Assembly (NCBI RefSeq): GCF_901000735.1 | Contig: NC_081544.1 | Span: 24,353,049-24,417,048 of the forward strand | Direction: 5' to 3' | DNA: 64,000 nucleotides | Source: Corylus avellana | Lineage: Eukaryota > Streptophyta > Magnoliopsida > Fagales > Betulaceae | Shown: positions 11,618-21,768 of the stretch, piece after piece | How positions within the stretch are numbered: position 1 is the first letter of the stretch | How the letters are laid out: each line of letters begins with the position of its first letter | Translations under genes and position numbers: made by a program | The notes under the pieces: generated by a model | The model's input: the letters and a program-made list of their open reading frames with translations, nothing else | What the model was told of the DNA's origin: nothing | The model's database searches: none

Positions 11618-12332
11618 AAACTGAATATGAAGAGGAAGTTTCTGAGGAAGAAGGATCTCAAAAAGGATCTGAAGAAGAATCTGAAGGAAATAATGAAGTT
11701 AGTAATAATGACCAGCTGTTACTTTGATGGCTTTATTGTGCTTATGTTTTGGATTGTTTTATGGGTGTTGCTCATCAACATGATTCCATTGTCTTTTTCT
11801 CAATTAATGTTTAGCAGAAGCTGAAAGGCACTCAAGGTATTATCCAGATTGAAAATCCTAATTTGGTAAAGCAAAAGTCCTTGAAAGCCAGAGATATCGA
11901 TGTAAGCTCCACCAAATTTTCTCATGCATTCTTCATTTATTAACTTATGCCAAAAAAAGAAGTAATGTTGTTTCTTCCTGTGCAGTTGGGGAAAACAACT
12001 GAACTTTCAAGGCGTGAAAGGTTTGTTAATGGTCACTTTTGTTCTTCAAGAGGACATATTTATGTTCTATTTCGAAGTGGGAGTCCATATTTTTTATTTT
12101 TTATTTTAAATATATCTTTGTGGTTTTCTTTGATTCTTTTTCAGTCCTATGACACAAATCTTCTGTGGAGTACATACTTCTTTATACTTTGAACAGATTT
12201 GCATGTAAAGCAATTGTATTTATTATCAACTTTTGTGTATCATGTAGAGAGGAGATAGAGAAACAGAAAGCTCATGAGTGATATATGAAATTGCAAGAAC
12301 AGGGAAAACAGAACAAGCTAAGAAAGATTTAG
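11618..12332 (+). pseudogene. Captured PP28-type (heat- and acid-stable) phosphoprotein exons
   Basis: Four consecutive exons with intact splice signals: 11618-11697, 11818-11901, 11986-12020 and 12248-12332. They encode an acidic stretch (EEEVSEEEGSQKGSEEESEG), then GTQGIIQIENPNLVK and SLKARDID, then GKTTELSRRE, then EEIEKQKAHE, then MKLQEQGK. This order matches the casein-kinase-substrate PP28 family (28 kDa heat- and acid-stable phosphoprotein), a small conserved eukaryotic protein. Exon 4 holds a TGA where the family has Arg, and a 1-base loss shifts the frame shortly after. The first exon (initiator Met) and last exons are missing. Retained introns show capture from genomic DNA. It lies wholly within the CACTA element, 270 bp upstream of kinase exons on the same strand. 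Confidence 0.85.
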
Positions 12333-12600
12333 GTAATAAATCATGTCTTTTAGAATTTCTAATGACCTTTTCTTTAGTGGATAAGTAAAGGGCTTCTTAT
12401 AACCTTTTGGGCTGCTTTGGTTCTTTACATCTTGGTTAGCTTCCAAAATTTTATTCGTATGGTCTTTTTTTTTTCAGTTTAGTAAACTTTTGGGAGTTGG
12501 TGGATAACTGGATATTTGAAATATTTAACAAAATTTTATAGTGCTCATTTATGGGTTGTTCATTGTTATTTTTTCATGCTGTTCTAATCCTTGTTGCCAG

Positions 12601-13286
12601 ATGACATCAGCAATTGCGATTGAAGATGTGCGAAGGGAGGTGAAAGTATTGCGAGCCTTGACAGGACATAACAATCTAGTACAATTCTATGATGCATTTG
12701 AAGACCACGATAATGTCTACATAGTAATGGAGTAAGCTTGGAACAAACTCTACTTTTTGACATCAAATGTTTTACTGCAGCTCATATAAATAATAACTGG
12801 TTGACATGAATGATGAATTTATGTTTCTATGGATGGTTCATGAGGGCTTTATAACCATTTATTTATTTATTTACCAATATTCTTGTGCGTCTCTTAAATA
12901 CAAGCATATGGTATCTGTAATTGTGGCTGACTAAATATGATTTTATAACATAGAAGTCCCTGGAATGATTGCTCACTGCATTGTACTAGACCTTCGACCT
13001 TATGGAATTTAATTCTTATTGTGAATATTTCAGGTTATGTGAAGGAGGGGAGCTTCTAGACAGAATACTTTCAAGGTAGTCATTTATTTTATTTCTTTAT
13101 TTTTGTAGGTTTTTTCTCTGGGGCTTTCAGATGTGCATCACTGTAGTCGTCAACTAGTTATTCTATTACTTTTGTAGGGGTGGAAAATACTCAGAAGATG
13201 AGGCAAAGGCTGTCATGGTACAAATACTGAATGTGGTAGCATTTTGTCATCTTCAGGGTGTGGTGCATCGAGATCTTAAACCGGAG
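12601..13286 (+). pseudogene. Captured CDPK-related kinase (CRK) exons
   Basis: Three exons, 12601-12731, 13034-13075 and 13178-13286, join in frame into 94 codons without a stop. They read [19 protein letters not shown], then [19 protein letters not shown], then [15 protein letters not shown], then [13 protein letters not shown]. This is the middle of a CRK/CDPK-family Ser/Thr kinase domain, from the alpha-C region through the catalytic HRDLKPE loop. The ATP-binding Gly loop, the VAIK lysine, DFG, the activation segment and the C-terminal EF-hand-like region are absent. The fragment cannot be an active kinase by itself. The introns have proper GT/AG ends. After 13286 the sequence continues as donor and intron with no further exon recognised. 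Confidence 0.88.
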
Positions 13287-14420
13287 GTGGAACACTTCCC
13301 ATTCTTTTCCTTTACATGCAATTATATCATGAGATGCATACTTGAGGGTTGCATTTATTAAAAATGGATGGTTGTAGGGAATGCAAATATTGACGGAGAA
13401 ACTGATTTGAGAGTTTTCTAGACTAAGAATTGGCCTGATAAAGGGTCTGTTAGGAGATTTCTGGTGGGGCACCAAATGTTGCCACTCTCATTCATTGCGC
13501 TATATGCTTTGAGCTCAGTTAAGATTTGTTTTTAGCGCAATGCAATTTTGCCAAAATTATTAACTTTCAAACAGCATGCTTGCCTTTACCAAACTAAGAG
13601 AATCAAAAGCTGGTCAGTGCATGTTCAGCTGACTATGTTTTTGGGATTTTCCAAAGGCCGCTAAATGAATTTGTACATTCAAGTTGTTACCTGCATGTTT
13701 TCTTCAAATTATATGCTTGATATCATCTGAACATCAGTTACGTGACTAACCCCTCACCGTCTACTCCCATCTCTTTCTTGGTCTATTATAAACTAGTTGA
13801 CAGGCCTTGTGATTTAGCAGTTAATATGTACCTTGGTATATAATTGAAAAGCTTAAGTAATTTTATATTTTGGATTGTGTATTACCATGGCAATCAAATC
13901 TTTAGCCAAAGTCATGTAACCTTTGCCAAAGAAACTTCTGTCTGCCTACCCCTGTCAAATGTAGAACAGTATTTAGGTAATAAATCATGATAAATTACTC
14001 CTTTTCACTTTTAATTGTCGGTTCTAAGTGGTGGTGTGTGTAATGTTGGTTATGGATATTATTTTTAAAGATACAGATAAAACTTGGCTTGTAAAATTAT
14101 TTTTTTCATCAAATTACAAACTGATAAGATTGTATTGTAGTTACAAATACTTTTATTACCTCCTCCTTTCATGCTTCTATGTTGCTTAAAATTGACTTAA
14201 TCTTGATTGCTGATTGACTAAGATTAAATAGAAAGTTGCACTCTTCTACTCCATGAGGAGGTATATAGCTATTTGAACAGGACCCTTTTTAAGTAATGTA
14301 TTTTTCTTGTATTCTTGCTTTTGAATAATGTTATTTTGGAGTTTTTTCTTTTCTGGTTCAAGTGTGTAGTGTTTGCATATGAATATATATATATGTGCTC
14401 CTTTTTTTTTTTTTTTTTTT
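13287..14420. other. CACTA interior, no gene seen
   Basis: AT-rich, intron-like sequence following the captured kinase exon. The 20-bp phrase TTTAGGTAATAAATCATG at about 13972-13990 echoes the sequence just after the last PP28 exon (12330-12345), suggesting the two captured loci have been joined or partly duplicated. No coding similarity seen. Confidence 0.4.
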
Positions 14421-14427
14421 TTTTTTC

Positions 14428-15165
14428 AATAGCGGCGACCCTTAGGTCGCCGCTATTGAGTTTCTATTTTTTAATTCATTAGCGGCAACATCTAAGTTGC
14501 CGCTAATTACAGACAAATAGTGGCAACTTTAGGTTGCCGCTAATGATAGAGGAATAGTGGCAACTTGTATTGACCTTTTCCAATTTTTTTTTTAATTTTC
14601 TTATTACAAATAGCGGCAACTGTAAGTCGCTGGTAATACTGGATAAATAGCGGCAACTATGAGTTGCCGCTAATGATAGAGCTATAGCGGCAACTCCAAG
14701 TTGCTGCTGTTGACGTTTTCCATTTTTTTTTTTTAATTTTCTTATTACTGTCGCCCGTAATACTGGATAAATAGCGGCAACTATGGGTTGCCGCTAATGA
14801 TAGAGCAATAGCGGCAACTCCAAGTTGCCGCTATTGACTTTTTTTTTTTTTTTTTTTTTCTTATATCATTAGCGGCAACTTTATGTCGCCGATAATGAGA
14901 TACAAATAGCGGCAACTTAAAGGTTGCCGCTAATGATATACAATAACGGCAACCTTAGAACCATTTTGAACCATTTTTTCCGGCAAAAAAAAAAAGTATT
15001 AGCGGCAACTCTAAGTCGCCACTAATGACATACAAATAGTGGCAACTTTGAAAGTCGCCGGTATTTAGCTTCACCGTCCACTTACTACTAACCACCAAAT
15101 AGCGGCCACGAGTCGCCGGTATTTGTGAATAGCGGCAACTTGGAGTCGCCGCTAATGACCATAAT
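14428..15165. repeat. Right subterminal repeat array of the CACTA element
   Basis: Tandem and inverted copies of TAGCGGCAAC and GTTGCCGCTAATGATA with spacers such as TATAGAGCAATAG, plus long T tracts. It mirrors the left array. Copies nearest the end use the AGCGGCGAC form, as at the left end. Confidence 0.85.
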
Positions 15166-15771
15166 TTTTGTAGTGATGATACACGTATGTTTTTTAGATG
15201 TTATTCATAAACCATCTGCAAACTTTCCGAAACCACCACTAGGTATAGTATTTTTTTAATCTTATTGATTATGAATGCATGTTGTTTATGTACATCTCAT
15301 AGATGGTAATTATTATCGTGTGTCGGAAAATATTATTTAGTTGATGCTAGATACCCCTTAATGAAAGGGTACTTGACACCTTACAAAAGGGAGAGATATC
15401 ACCTTCCCGATTTTCGACGAGCTGGTCGAGGAAATGGGATAGAGGAGAGGTTTAACCATGTTCACTCATCACTTAGAAGTGTTATAGAGCGAACTTTAGG
15501 TGTGTGGAAGAATAGGTGGCATATTTTAAGACAAATGCCATCTTATGATATTAACAATCAAATGCTCATTGTAGTTGCTACCGCGGTCCTTCATAATTTT
15601 ATTAGAATACATGATAGAAAGGATAAAGGGTTTAAGTGGGATAAAGATAACTTTGATAATGATGATGATGATGATGCAAGGAGTAACAGTCAGGAAAACA
15701 TTGACAATATACATGACGAGGAGATGAAAGTGGTTCGCGACAATATAGCCCGATCCGTTTGTGGGCTGTAA

Positions 15772-16301
15772 ACAATGCTTTATTATTTATGTTTTAGGCT
15801 AATTTTTAATGTACTTTAAGTATTTTTTGGTGATTTATCAAGTACTAATTTATATTATTGTTGAATTATGTAACAGTTAAATTTGATAAACATTATTAGT
15901 TTAATTTAATGGATTGTTCTTCTATTTTTTATTATATGTCTGTTTGGAATATGTTTCAAGAAAAAAAAATACAAAAACAGAAAAGCATATAGAAACAAGT
16001 AATATAGCAATATATAATTACCTAAGTAGAAAACTCAAAGTTAATGTCAAATTATAAGTCATACTTTTGTTTGCATAGGTGTTAAAAATAGAGGCTTATA
16101 GACAATGTTAGTTATTTTACTGTTATAAAGAAATGTCCTTATTGGTAATTTGGTCATGAAACCGTAATTATATGTTAATGTTATCAAAACCCTTAATTGA
16201 TAAAAAAATACTTTTTAGCATGTTTTACAAAACGCCTGTGCAATTTTAAAAACACAATTTTTAAAATCGCACTTATTGAAATCGCACTCCCAAACATGCC
16301 C
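15772..16301. other. 3' non-coding end of the PIF element
   Basis: Sequence from the transposase stop to the right terminus. The last 170 bp (from TGTCCTTATTGGTAATTTGG at about 16134) is the inverted counterpart of the left 190 bp of the MITE at 18566. It contains the subterminal words AAAATCGCACTTATTGAAA and TTTTTAGCATGTTTTAC. No ORF. Confidence 0.7.
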
Positions 16302-17056
16302 TAAAACAAAAATCCCCTACTCCACCGCCCAGCAGCTCTTCTCCCTCACGACAACCTGCAATTTTTTTAGGGTTCTCTTACCCAACCCATTAAACTCAAA
16401 CTGCCCAACCTCCATGCGAAAGCATAAAACCTTCTTATTGCCCCCTAAAAAATTTGCAGGTTGTCGTGAGGGGATTGCTCTCTGTTTTCTCTATGGGAGT
16501 TGGGGAGAGAGGGGATTGCTCTCTGTTTTCCCTCTCTCTTTTCTCACATTACGCTTTCTTTCTTTATTCTCCTCCTTTTTCTTTTTCCTGTTTTGAGGTT
16601 CTTTTTGTTTTCCGGTTTTCTTTTCATCTCAAACAGGTCACACCTCCTAAATTCTCCATCTATGGTTTTCCCACTTGCTCAATGCTCTGTTTTGTGATGT
16701 TTCATCGCAGAGCACCCCAATGGCCATGGCCATTGGTAACAAAAACGGTGTCGTTGTTAGTAATGAAGTGAATATGAATTAGAAATGACGTGGGTTTGTT
16801 TCTTTAATTCTCTTCTTGGCCTCCTGCATATTTAGAAATAATATAAAGAAAATGGTTTTTGTGGTGTGAGCATGCATGCCCACAAAGAAAATTATTTACA
16901 CAAATAATTTGTGTAAATAATGGATTGGGTAAGAGAACCCTAAAAAAGTTGCAGGTTGTTGTGAGGGAGAAGAGCTGTTGGGCGTATGCGTGGGGTTGGG
17001 GGATTTTTGTGGGTTACAACCAGTGTGGGGTAGGGGATTTTTGTTTTAATTCCTAC
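16302..17056. repeat. Inverted-repeat element, about 0.75 kb
   Basis: The left arm (about 16305-16395) and right arm (about 16919-17054) are inverted copies sharing AACAAAAATCCCCTAC, then CAGCTCTTCTCCCTCA, then AGGGTTCTCTTACCCAA. The right arm has about 50 extra bases. A third, shorter copy in the right-arm orientation (TTTGCAGGTTGTCGTGAGG) sits at about 16452-16471, beside a twice-repeated GGGGATTGCTCTCTGTTTTC. TAA lies at both outer edges (16302 and 17055), compatible with a 3-bp target duplication. On the left, however, this coincides with the TAA at the end of the PIF element. No protein domain recognised; the ORFs through here are low-complexity. Confidence 0.55.
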
Positions 17057-17644
17057 CACTAACCAAAACGGCGCCGTTTTGGTAAGGGTAAGGAAACCCT
17101 AATTTCAAGCAAAACGGCGGTTTTGCTTGCTTGTTTTTATTTATTTATTTATTTTTAAAAATTGCATTTTAGTAACTTAATCTTATCAAAACAATATAGT
17201 TTTGATTTTTTCATCTTATTTGACGGTAATGACTAATAGAGTGGCCAAATTGCAATTGTTTGGTAGTTTGATGGGATACTTTATCACTTTTCAAACATTA
17301 GGGAGCTAAAATGGAAACGATTGGTAGTTTGTGAGGCTTTTTTATATTTTTCCATTTTTATATTTATCTATTAGTTTTAATACTTATCACACTAAACAAT
17401 TCATGGCTAATGACACATACTCTAATGATATTATAATAAAATTATTAGTATATTCCAATAGTTATTAATCTAACAAATCAACAAAAAAATGTATGAATAA
17501 AAAGGACAAACAATAACAAATAACATACTTAAGATTAGTAATAATCTACTGAAATTCATTGATATTTGACAAAATCCCAAAAAATATATATAAAAAACAC
17601 ATAAAAAAATGCCAATATTGTTTTAATCAGAATAAGAGAAACAA

Positions 17645-17686
<42 letters not shown>

Positions 17687-18565
17687 TTTTCTAAAAGGAC
17701 GCAAATGTTCCATATTTTTGTAGTGATCCTCTACTCCATGGAGTGTGTTAAGATTGTCACCTAGTGGTGGACGTAAGTATCTATAACTAAACTACCCGTC
17801 AAATCCTTTGTCTTTTCATTTTTTCTTATTGCGCTATTCTCTTTATATTTCTTTCTTCAATATATCACGCACTTTTCTTCTTCTTTTTTGCAGTGGAATC
17901 CGGAGTGAGACGAAAACGTGGGATTATATGTTTGGAATCTTCCATCAGAATTGCAAATCCTGTTTGCTTATAATATTAACCATGTTCATAACACAATATA
18001 TTTTATAGGTTCCATTGCGAGATTCCATCCCATTAGAAGCAAACTCTAGAAAAATGGGTAGAAGGATGAAGTTTGGAATCTTCCATTATTCCAAACGATG
18101 GCTTTAAAAGCAAACTCTAGAAAGATGGGTAGAAGGATGAAGTTTGGAATCTTCCATTCCAAACGTTGGTTTAGAGTTTGGAATTTTTCATCAGTTTCGA
18201 ATCCTGTTTGCTTCTAATATTAATCATGCTCATAACACAAGAAAACTTTATTGGTTCAATTGCGGGATTCCATCCCAATAGACTCAAAGTCTCAAACAAT
18301 GAGTAGAAGCTAGGAAGAAGCTTGGCGCATACTTTAATTGGTATTCAATATGTAGTTATTCTCATATACAATACTTATCCATCCTATATCACGTTTATAT
18401 ATGTAGACAAATTTATTTGTTTGCTTCAACATATATAGTAATATTAATCATGTTCATAACAGAATAAGACTTTTTGATTACTGTAAATTCAAGTTACAAA
18501 CGGTGCTGAGGTAGAGAGATTATAAAGCACATGTTTCGTAGGGCTCTGGCGATGACGTGGAATAA
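17057..18565. other. Intergenic, repeat fragments only
   Basis: Near 17069 and 17117 are the palindromes AAAACGGCGCCGTTTT and AAAACGGCGGTTTTG. An (AT)n microsatellite spans 17649-17683. At about 17920-18300 the phrases GTTTGGAATCTTCCAT, AAGCAAACTCTAGAAA and GGGTAGAAGGATGAAG recur two or three times at unequal spacing, an imperfect tandem block. No gene seen. Confidence 0.5.
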
Positions 18566-19077
18566 GGGCCCGTTTGGGAGTGCGATTTTAATAAGTGCGA
18601 TTTGAAAAATTGCGTTTTTAAAATTGCTACTTTTTAAAATTGCACATGCGTTTGGTAAAACATGCTAAAAAGTACTTTTTTTATCAATTGAATGTTTGGA
18701 TAACATTAGCATATAATTGCGGTTTCATGACCAAATTACCAATAAGGATGAACAAGACAGAGAGGATGAAGAAAAAAAAAAAAAAAGAGAAAAAGAAGGG
18801 TTTTAGTATATTTTAGGTGGGTATTCTTGGTATTTTTTTCAATCTCGTTCTAAAAAAGGTAACTATTGCGCCAAATATATTTTTAATAGAAATCGTGATT
18901 TTATTTTAAATTCGCACTTTTTCAAATAAGCATTCTCTAATCAGCTTATGGAAATCACAGATTTTTTTGCGATTTTAAAATTTGCGTTTTTAAAATCGCA
19001 ATCCCAAACACTCTAAAGTTGCGATTTGGTTTAAAATCGTAGATTATTTTTTTAAAAACGCACTCTCAAACGCACCC
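18566..19077. mobile_element. 512-bp PIF/Harbinger-derived (Tourist-like) MITE
   Basis: The termini are GGGCCCGTTTGGGAGTGCG and the inverted form of GGGTGCGTTTGAGAGTGCG, flanked by the 3-bp target duplication TAA (18563-18565 and 19078-19080). The left about 190 bp matches, inverted, the right end of the PIF element at 16130-16301, including GCATGTTTTACCAAACGC-like and TTGGTCATGAAACCG-like stretches. It encodes nothing. It looks like an internal-deletion derivative of the same family. Confidence 0.9.
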
Positions 19078-19080
19078 TAA

Positions 19081-19176
19081 GTAGAAATTCAGTTCGAAGG
19101 CCAAAAACTATGACGAATCGTTGTTGTGTGGTAACTGGGGACCCAATTATAGACAAGGTTTGAATTTACACGTGTG

Positions 19177-19208
<32 letters not shown>

Positions 19209-19328
19209 AAATAACAAAGTAATATTCATATTAATACAAATTGATGCCAGCTGTACGTAAGATACTTTTCTTTATTCTTCAATTTGCCTAATTATGGAGC
19301 CTTAACCTTCAAAGTTCAAAGCATTTGC
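19081..19328. other. Upstream flank of ankyrin unit 1
   Basis: Short AT-rich sequence with a (TA)n/(CA)n microsatellite at about 19174-19208. No gene. It leads into a conserved core promoter. Confidence 0.4.
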
Positions 19329-19338
19329 TTATATATTT
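19329..19338 (+). promoter_or_regulatory. Likely TATA box of ankyrin unit 1
   Basis: TTATATATTTGGGAAC is followed by the conserved words ACGTTGCCTTAC and CCACAC. The same arrangement (CTATATATTTAGGAAC, then ACGTTGCCTTACACCACAC) precedes ankyrin unit 3 at 50135. Conservation between two paralogous promoters supports function; the transcription start would be about 30 bp downstream. Confidence 0.6.
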
Positions 19339-19364
19339 GGGAACAACGTTGCCTTACTCCACAC

Positions 19365-19576
19365 TCAAAACCACCTCGATCTCCCGCCCATTTTTTTTTG
19401 TTCTTTCTTCATTTTCCCTTCATCTTTGTCTCCCCCGTTACAGTACTCTTCTGATCTCTCTCTCACACACAGTCACTCAATTTGGACATATCGACTTGAG
19501 GTGACTTTCATGACCGAAGCCGCACTCACGATTGCCATCGGCCTATCGCCATCATTTTCACGGTGGATTCAACTTG
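19365..19576 (+). other. 5' untranslated exon of ankyrin unit 1
   Basis: Sequence including AGGTGACTTTCATG and GAAGCC ends at a donor TTG/GTAATTTTG. The corresponding exon of unit 3 ends CGCG/GTAATTTCACC at 50364, and the flanking words align. This implies an intron in the 5' UTR (about 0.7 kb here) before the coding exon. The start of the exon is inferred from the TATA position and the acceptor is not determined. Confidence 0.5.
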
Positions 19577-20324
19577 GTAATTTTGCCATATCTCACCTTT
19601 TTTAGTACTCCATTAAGGAATATTCCTTTTTATGAGGTGTTTTTTTTTTTTTTTTTTCGTTGTTGTCGTTTAGCTGTGAGAATTTTGCTAAGGAATTTGT
19701 GATGTGTTTAGGATGCAGTTGTTAAGATTTATTTTTGAGGTTTTGATTGGGGTTTTTGGGTGCCCTGATACAGGGAGTTCGATGCCTGATTCGGATAGGC
19801 TATTGCCTTTGCTTTTGGTGGCGGTGTTAGGCTTAATTTCTCTATTATCATGTTCTTTTCCATTATAATATTTCTCATTCAAGTATGTAAAAGATTCCCC
19901 AATATACACACTTACAATCATCACGAGTTGTCATGATAGCTAGTAATTAAGCGAATGGTACTATTTGGAGTATATGCGACACCCATAACACTTGGACCAA
20001 GAGGAATTGGAATTAGATGAACAAATTAGACATTATTGAGTAATATCAATAAAACTTATAGACAGCCAAAGATTTTTTTAATTTTTTTAATTTTTTTTTT
20101 TTTCATATGATCAATCTATGCAATGTCTACAAGGGTGATGATGACATGTTTCAATTCACTTTCCCTTTTTTAAAATTTCTTTGATTACTATTTTGTGTTT
20201 CACGTAACCTGTTCATGATATTTGTGAAGCTAGGGCAAAACAAAGATCATTATACGGCGAGGCATAGAAACTATTAGTTCAAGGACTATTGTGTGGAGAG
20301 ATATTTATAAGAGCCAGTAAAAGA
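19577..20324 (+). other. 5' UTR intron and leader of ankyrin unit 1
   Basis: T-rich intron-like sequence that aligns with 50365-51728 of unit 3 apart from an inserted element there. Shared words include GATTCNGATNGG, TGGTGGCGGTGTTAGG, TTTGGAGTAT and TATACGGCGAGGCA just before the coding region. No independent gene. Confidence 0.5.
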
Positions 20325-20910
20325 ATGGATCCCTCTCAAACATCCGTTAATGCTAATCAGCCCGAGCAAACAGAGACCATCACTTGCATGGATTTTCGTT
20401 CCTACAATGCTGCAGCAGAAGGCGAAATTGAGGTCTTCAAAGATATCACCAATTATGAGTCTCTTCACCTCCTACTAACCCCAAATAAAAACACAGTCCT
20501 CCATATTTACATCACAGCCCTCAAATCGGGATCCAATTCAAAAACCCCCAATGCAGGATCAGAATCAACCACACAGGAACGGAGGCAGAGTTTGATATGG
20601 GTAGGGGCTAATAGGCTTATAAATTTATTTTTTTTTACCTTTAATTTTTTTCTTTCCTTGTGTTGTGGGGGCCATGGCCTACACGGGCCACCCCCAGCTC
20701 CATCACTGCAACCACCCTCATTGTACAATCAAAATCAACAACCAACTTTGTGAAAGAATTGAAATTCTTAACATGTGTCCCTCATTGTTGTGGCAAGCCA
20801 ATGCCAAAGGTGAAACTCCATTGCACATTGCAGCAAGGTATGGGCATAGTGACATAGTGGAAGTTCTAACCAAATATTGTGCTCGAACTCTCCGTCGAGA
20901 TCTTGAAGAT
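20325..20910 (+). pseudogene. Unit 1 exon 1, 5' part
   Basis: Codes for the N-terminus and the first ankyrin repeats up to LRRDLEDC, then is cut by the copia LTR at 20911. The reading frame changes twice relative to unit 3: through the insertion containing GGGGGCCATGGCC at about 20583-20715, and at GTGAAAGAATTGAAATTC, which has 4 extra bases. The linker NAGSESTT occurs once here but several times in unit 3. Confidence 0.75.
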
Positions 20911-21174
20911 TGTAGAAATATGTTGAACGTATGATCTATGTTGTAGGAATCTCCCGTTAGGGTGGATATCCAATGGAGGACAAGAGCAACGTGAAAATGA
21001 GAGAATGAATAATAACGTACGTTCATCTCATTATCAAACTCTATTTATAGAGTTTGAATATGACTCTTCATCAAGAGTCACAACTTGTCACTCTATCATA
21101 ACCTCCATGGAAGGTTGTGATTGGCTATGGGAATGACCACACTAGTTATGGTGTGATCACCCTTTAAACCATCA
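20911..21174 (-). repeat. 3' LTR of the copia element
   Basis: 264 bp, TG...CA ends, identical to the 5' LTR except for a C/T change in GAGTCACAACTTG and the lack of the 35-bp A-rich insertion. Confidence 0.9.
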
Positions 21175-21768
21175 TCTCCCACTTGATCACACTTTAACAT
21201 TATGTAATCTAGTTGAACATTATCACCTTGGTACCAAATGTTATTTTTATCCATGTCAACTCTCATCTGTTTAATTTACAGATCGGCATTAGATTATGAC
21301 ATTTTACAATGTGTATACAATTTTGTCATCTTATCTAATCGCACCTTTTTCTATATATTTTTCACACTGCTAATATATTAAGGTGACTTCATTTCGTTTT
21401 TAACTAAACGAATGACATCAATTCTCTGTGGTAAGGAACACCGGTTCACACCTATTCCACAATTGACAATTTCAGCCATACACAAAACTATGTGCTGACC
21501 TGCACTGATATTTTTAATCAAGTGTTTCCTTGATACCTTTCATCAGTGTCTTTTACACTATAAGATCATATATATATATTACCAACTTGTAACATAATGT
21601 CTCTCGGTGAACCTTACATTTATGAAAGTTGTAATATTATTTCTTAAGTGTTTTCTGTCTATTATCTGACCAATTATCCCCCTTTTTAGAAACAGAATTG
21701 CACAAAATCGTTCATTCAGGCGTCCCTGAATCCTTCCGCTTGTGCTTAAACATATATGTAGCTACCAC

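Larger units (their letters stand above)
5750..15175. mobile_element. CACTA (EnSpm/CMC) element carrying host gene fragments
   Basis: The element begins CACTAGAAGAAATTTGGTC and ends in the inverted form of CACTACAAAAATTATGGTC, the diagnostic CACTA terminus. The 3-bp target duplication ATG flanks it (5747-5749 and 15176-15178). Both ends hold about 0.75-1 kb of tandem and inverted copies of TAGCGGC(A/G)AC, the subterminal transposase-binding repeats of this superfamily. At 9,426 bp it is large enough for an autonomous element. However, I find no TNP2/TNPA-like transposase; the interior holds a minisatellite, a duplicated 0.3-kb block and exons plus introns of at least two host genes. It is therefore best called a non-autonomous, gene-capturing (Pack-type) CACTA element, nested in a PIF transposase gene. 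Confidence 0.9.
4960..15771 (+). pseudogene. PIF/Harbinger (HARBI1-like) DDE transposase, broken
   Basis: This is the nuclease-like transposase of the PIF/Harbinger superfamily. Exon-like pieces are 4960-5482, 5581-5749, 15179-about 15240 and about 15303-15771. The first piece carries an acidic Asp/Asn/Tyr-rich N-terminus, then FRMKPRIFFQLCNVL and ESVGICLFILGQGLCNRMV. The catalytic triad can be placed: D in GAIDGTHIPVVV near 5597, D in LVDARYPL near 15345, and E in VIERTLGVWKNRW near 15487. The C-terminus is HNFIRIHDRK followed by an acidic tail. Inactivating changes visible are an in-frame TAG after TYGL (5263), a frameshift before the intron at 5483-5580, a TGA after FIGRK (5662), stops near 15215 and 15338, and the 9.4-kb CACTA insertion at 5750. 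Reading across that insertion restores the conserved VAHD...R block, which shows the transposase was interrupted from outside. It is not expected to make protein. Confidence 0.85.
4451..16301 (+). mobile_element. Decayed PIF/Harbinger transposon, split by a CACTA element
   Basis: It contains the two genes typical of the superfamily in the same orientation: a Myb/SANT-like ORF1 remnant (4451-4690) and a DDE transposase (4960-15771). The right end is at 16301. Read inward it is GGGCATGTTTGGGAGTGCG, followed outside by TAA at 16302-16304, the TWA-type target site of this superfamily. About 170 bp of the right subterminal region (16130-16301) is shared with the MITE at 18566. I could not place the left end, so the start given is only the first recognisable ORF. 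Without the CACTA insertion the element would be about 2.4 kb or a little more. Confidence 0.75.

Noticed and set aside
13191..13475. 94-codon minus-strand ORF over the captured kinase exon
   Set aside because: It is the shadow of the plus-strand CRK exon, which has clear family motifs and splice sites.
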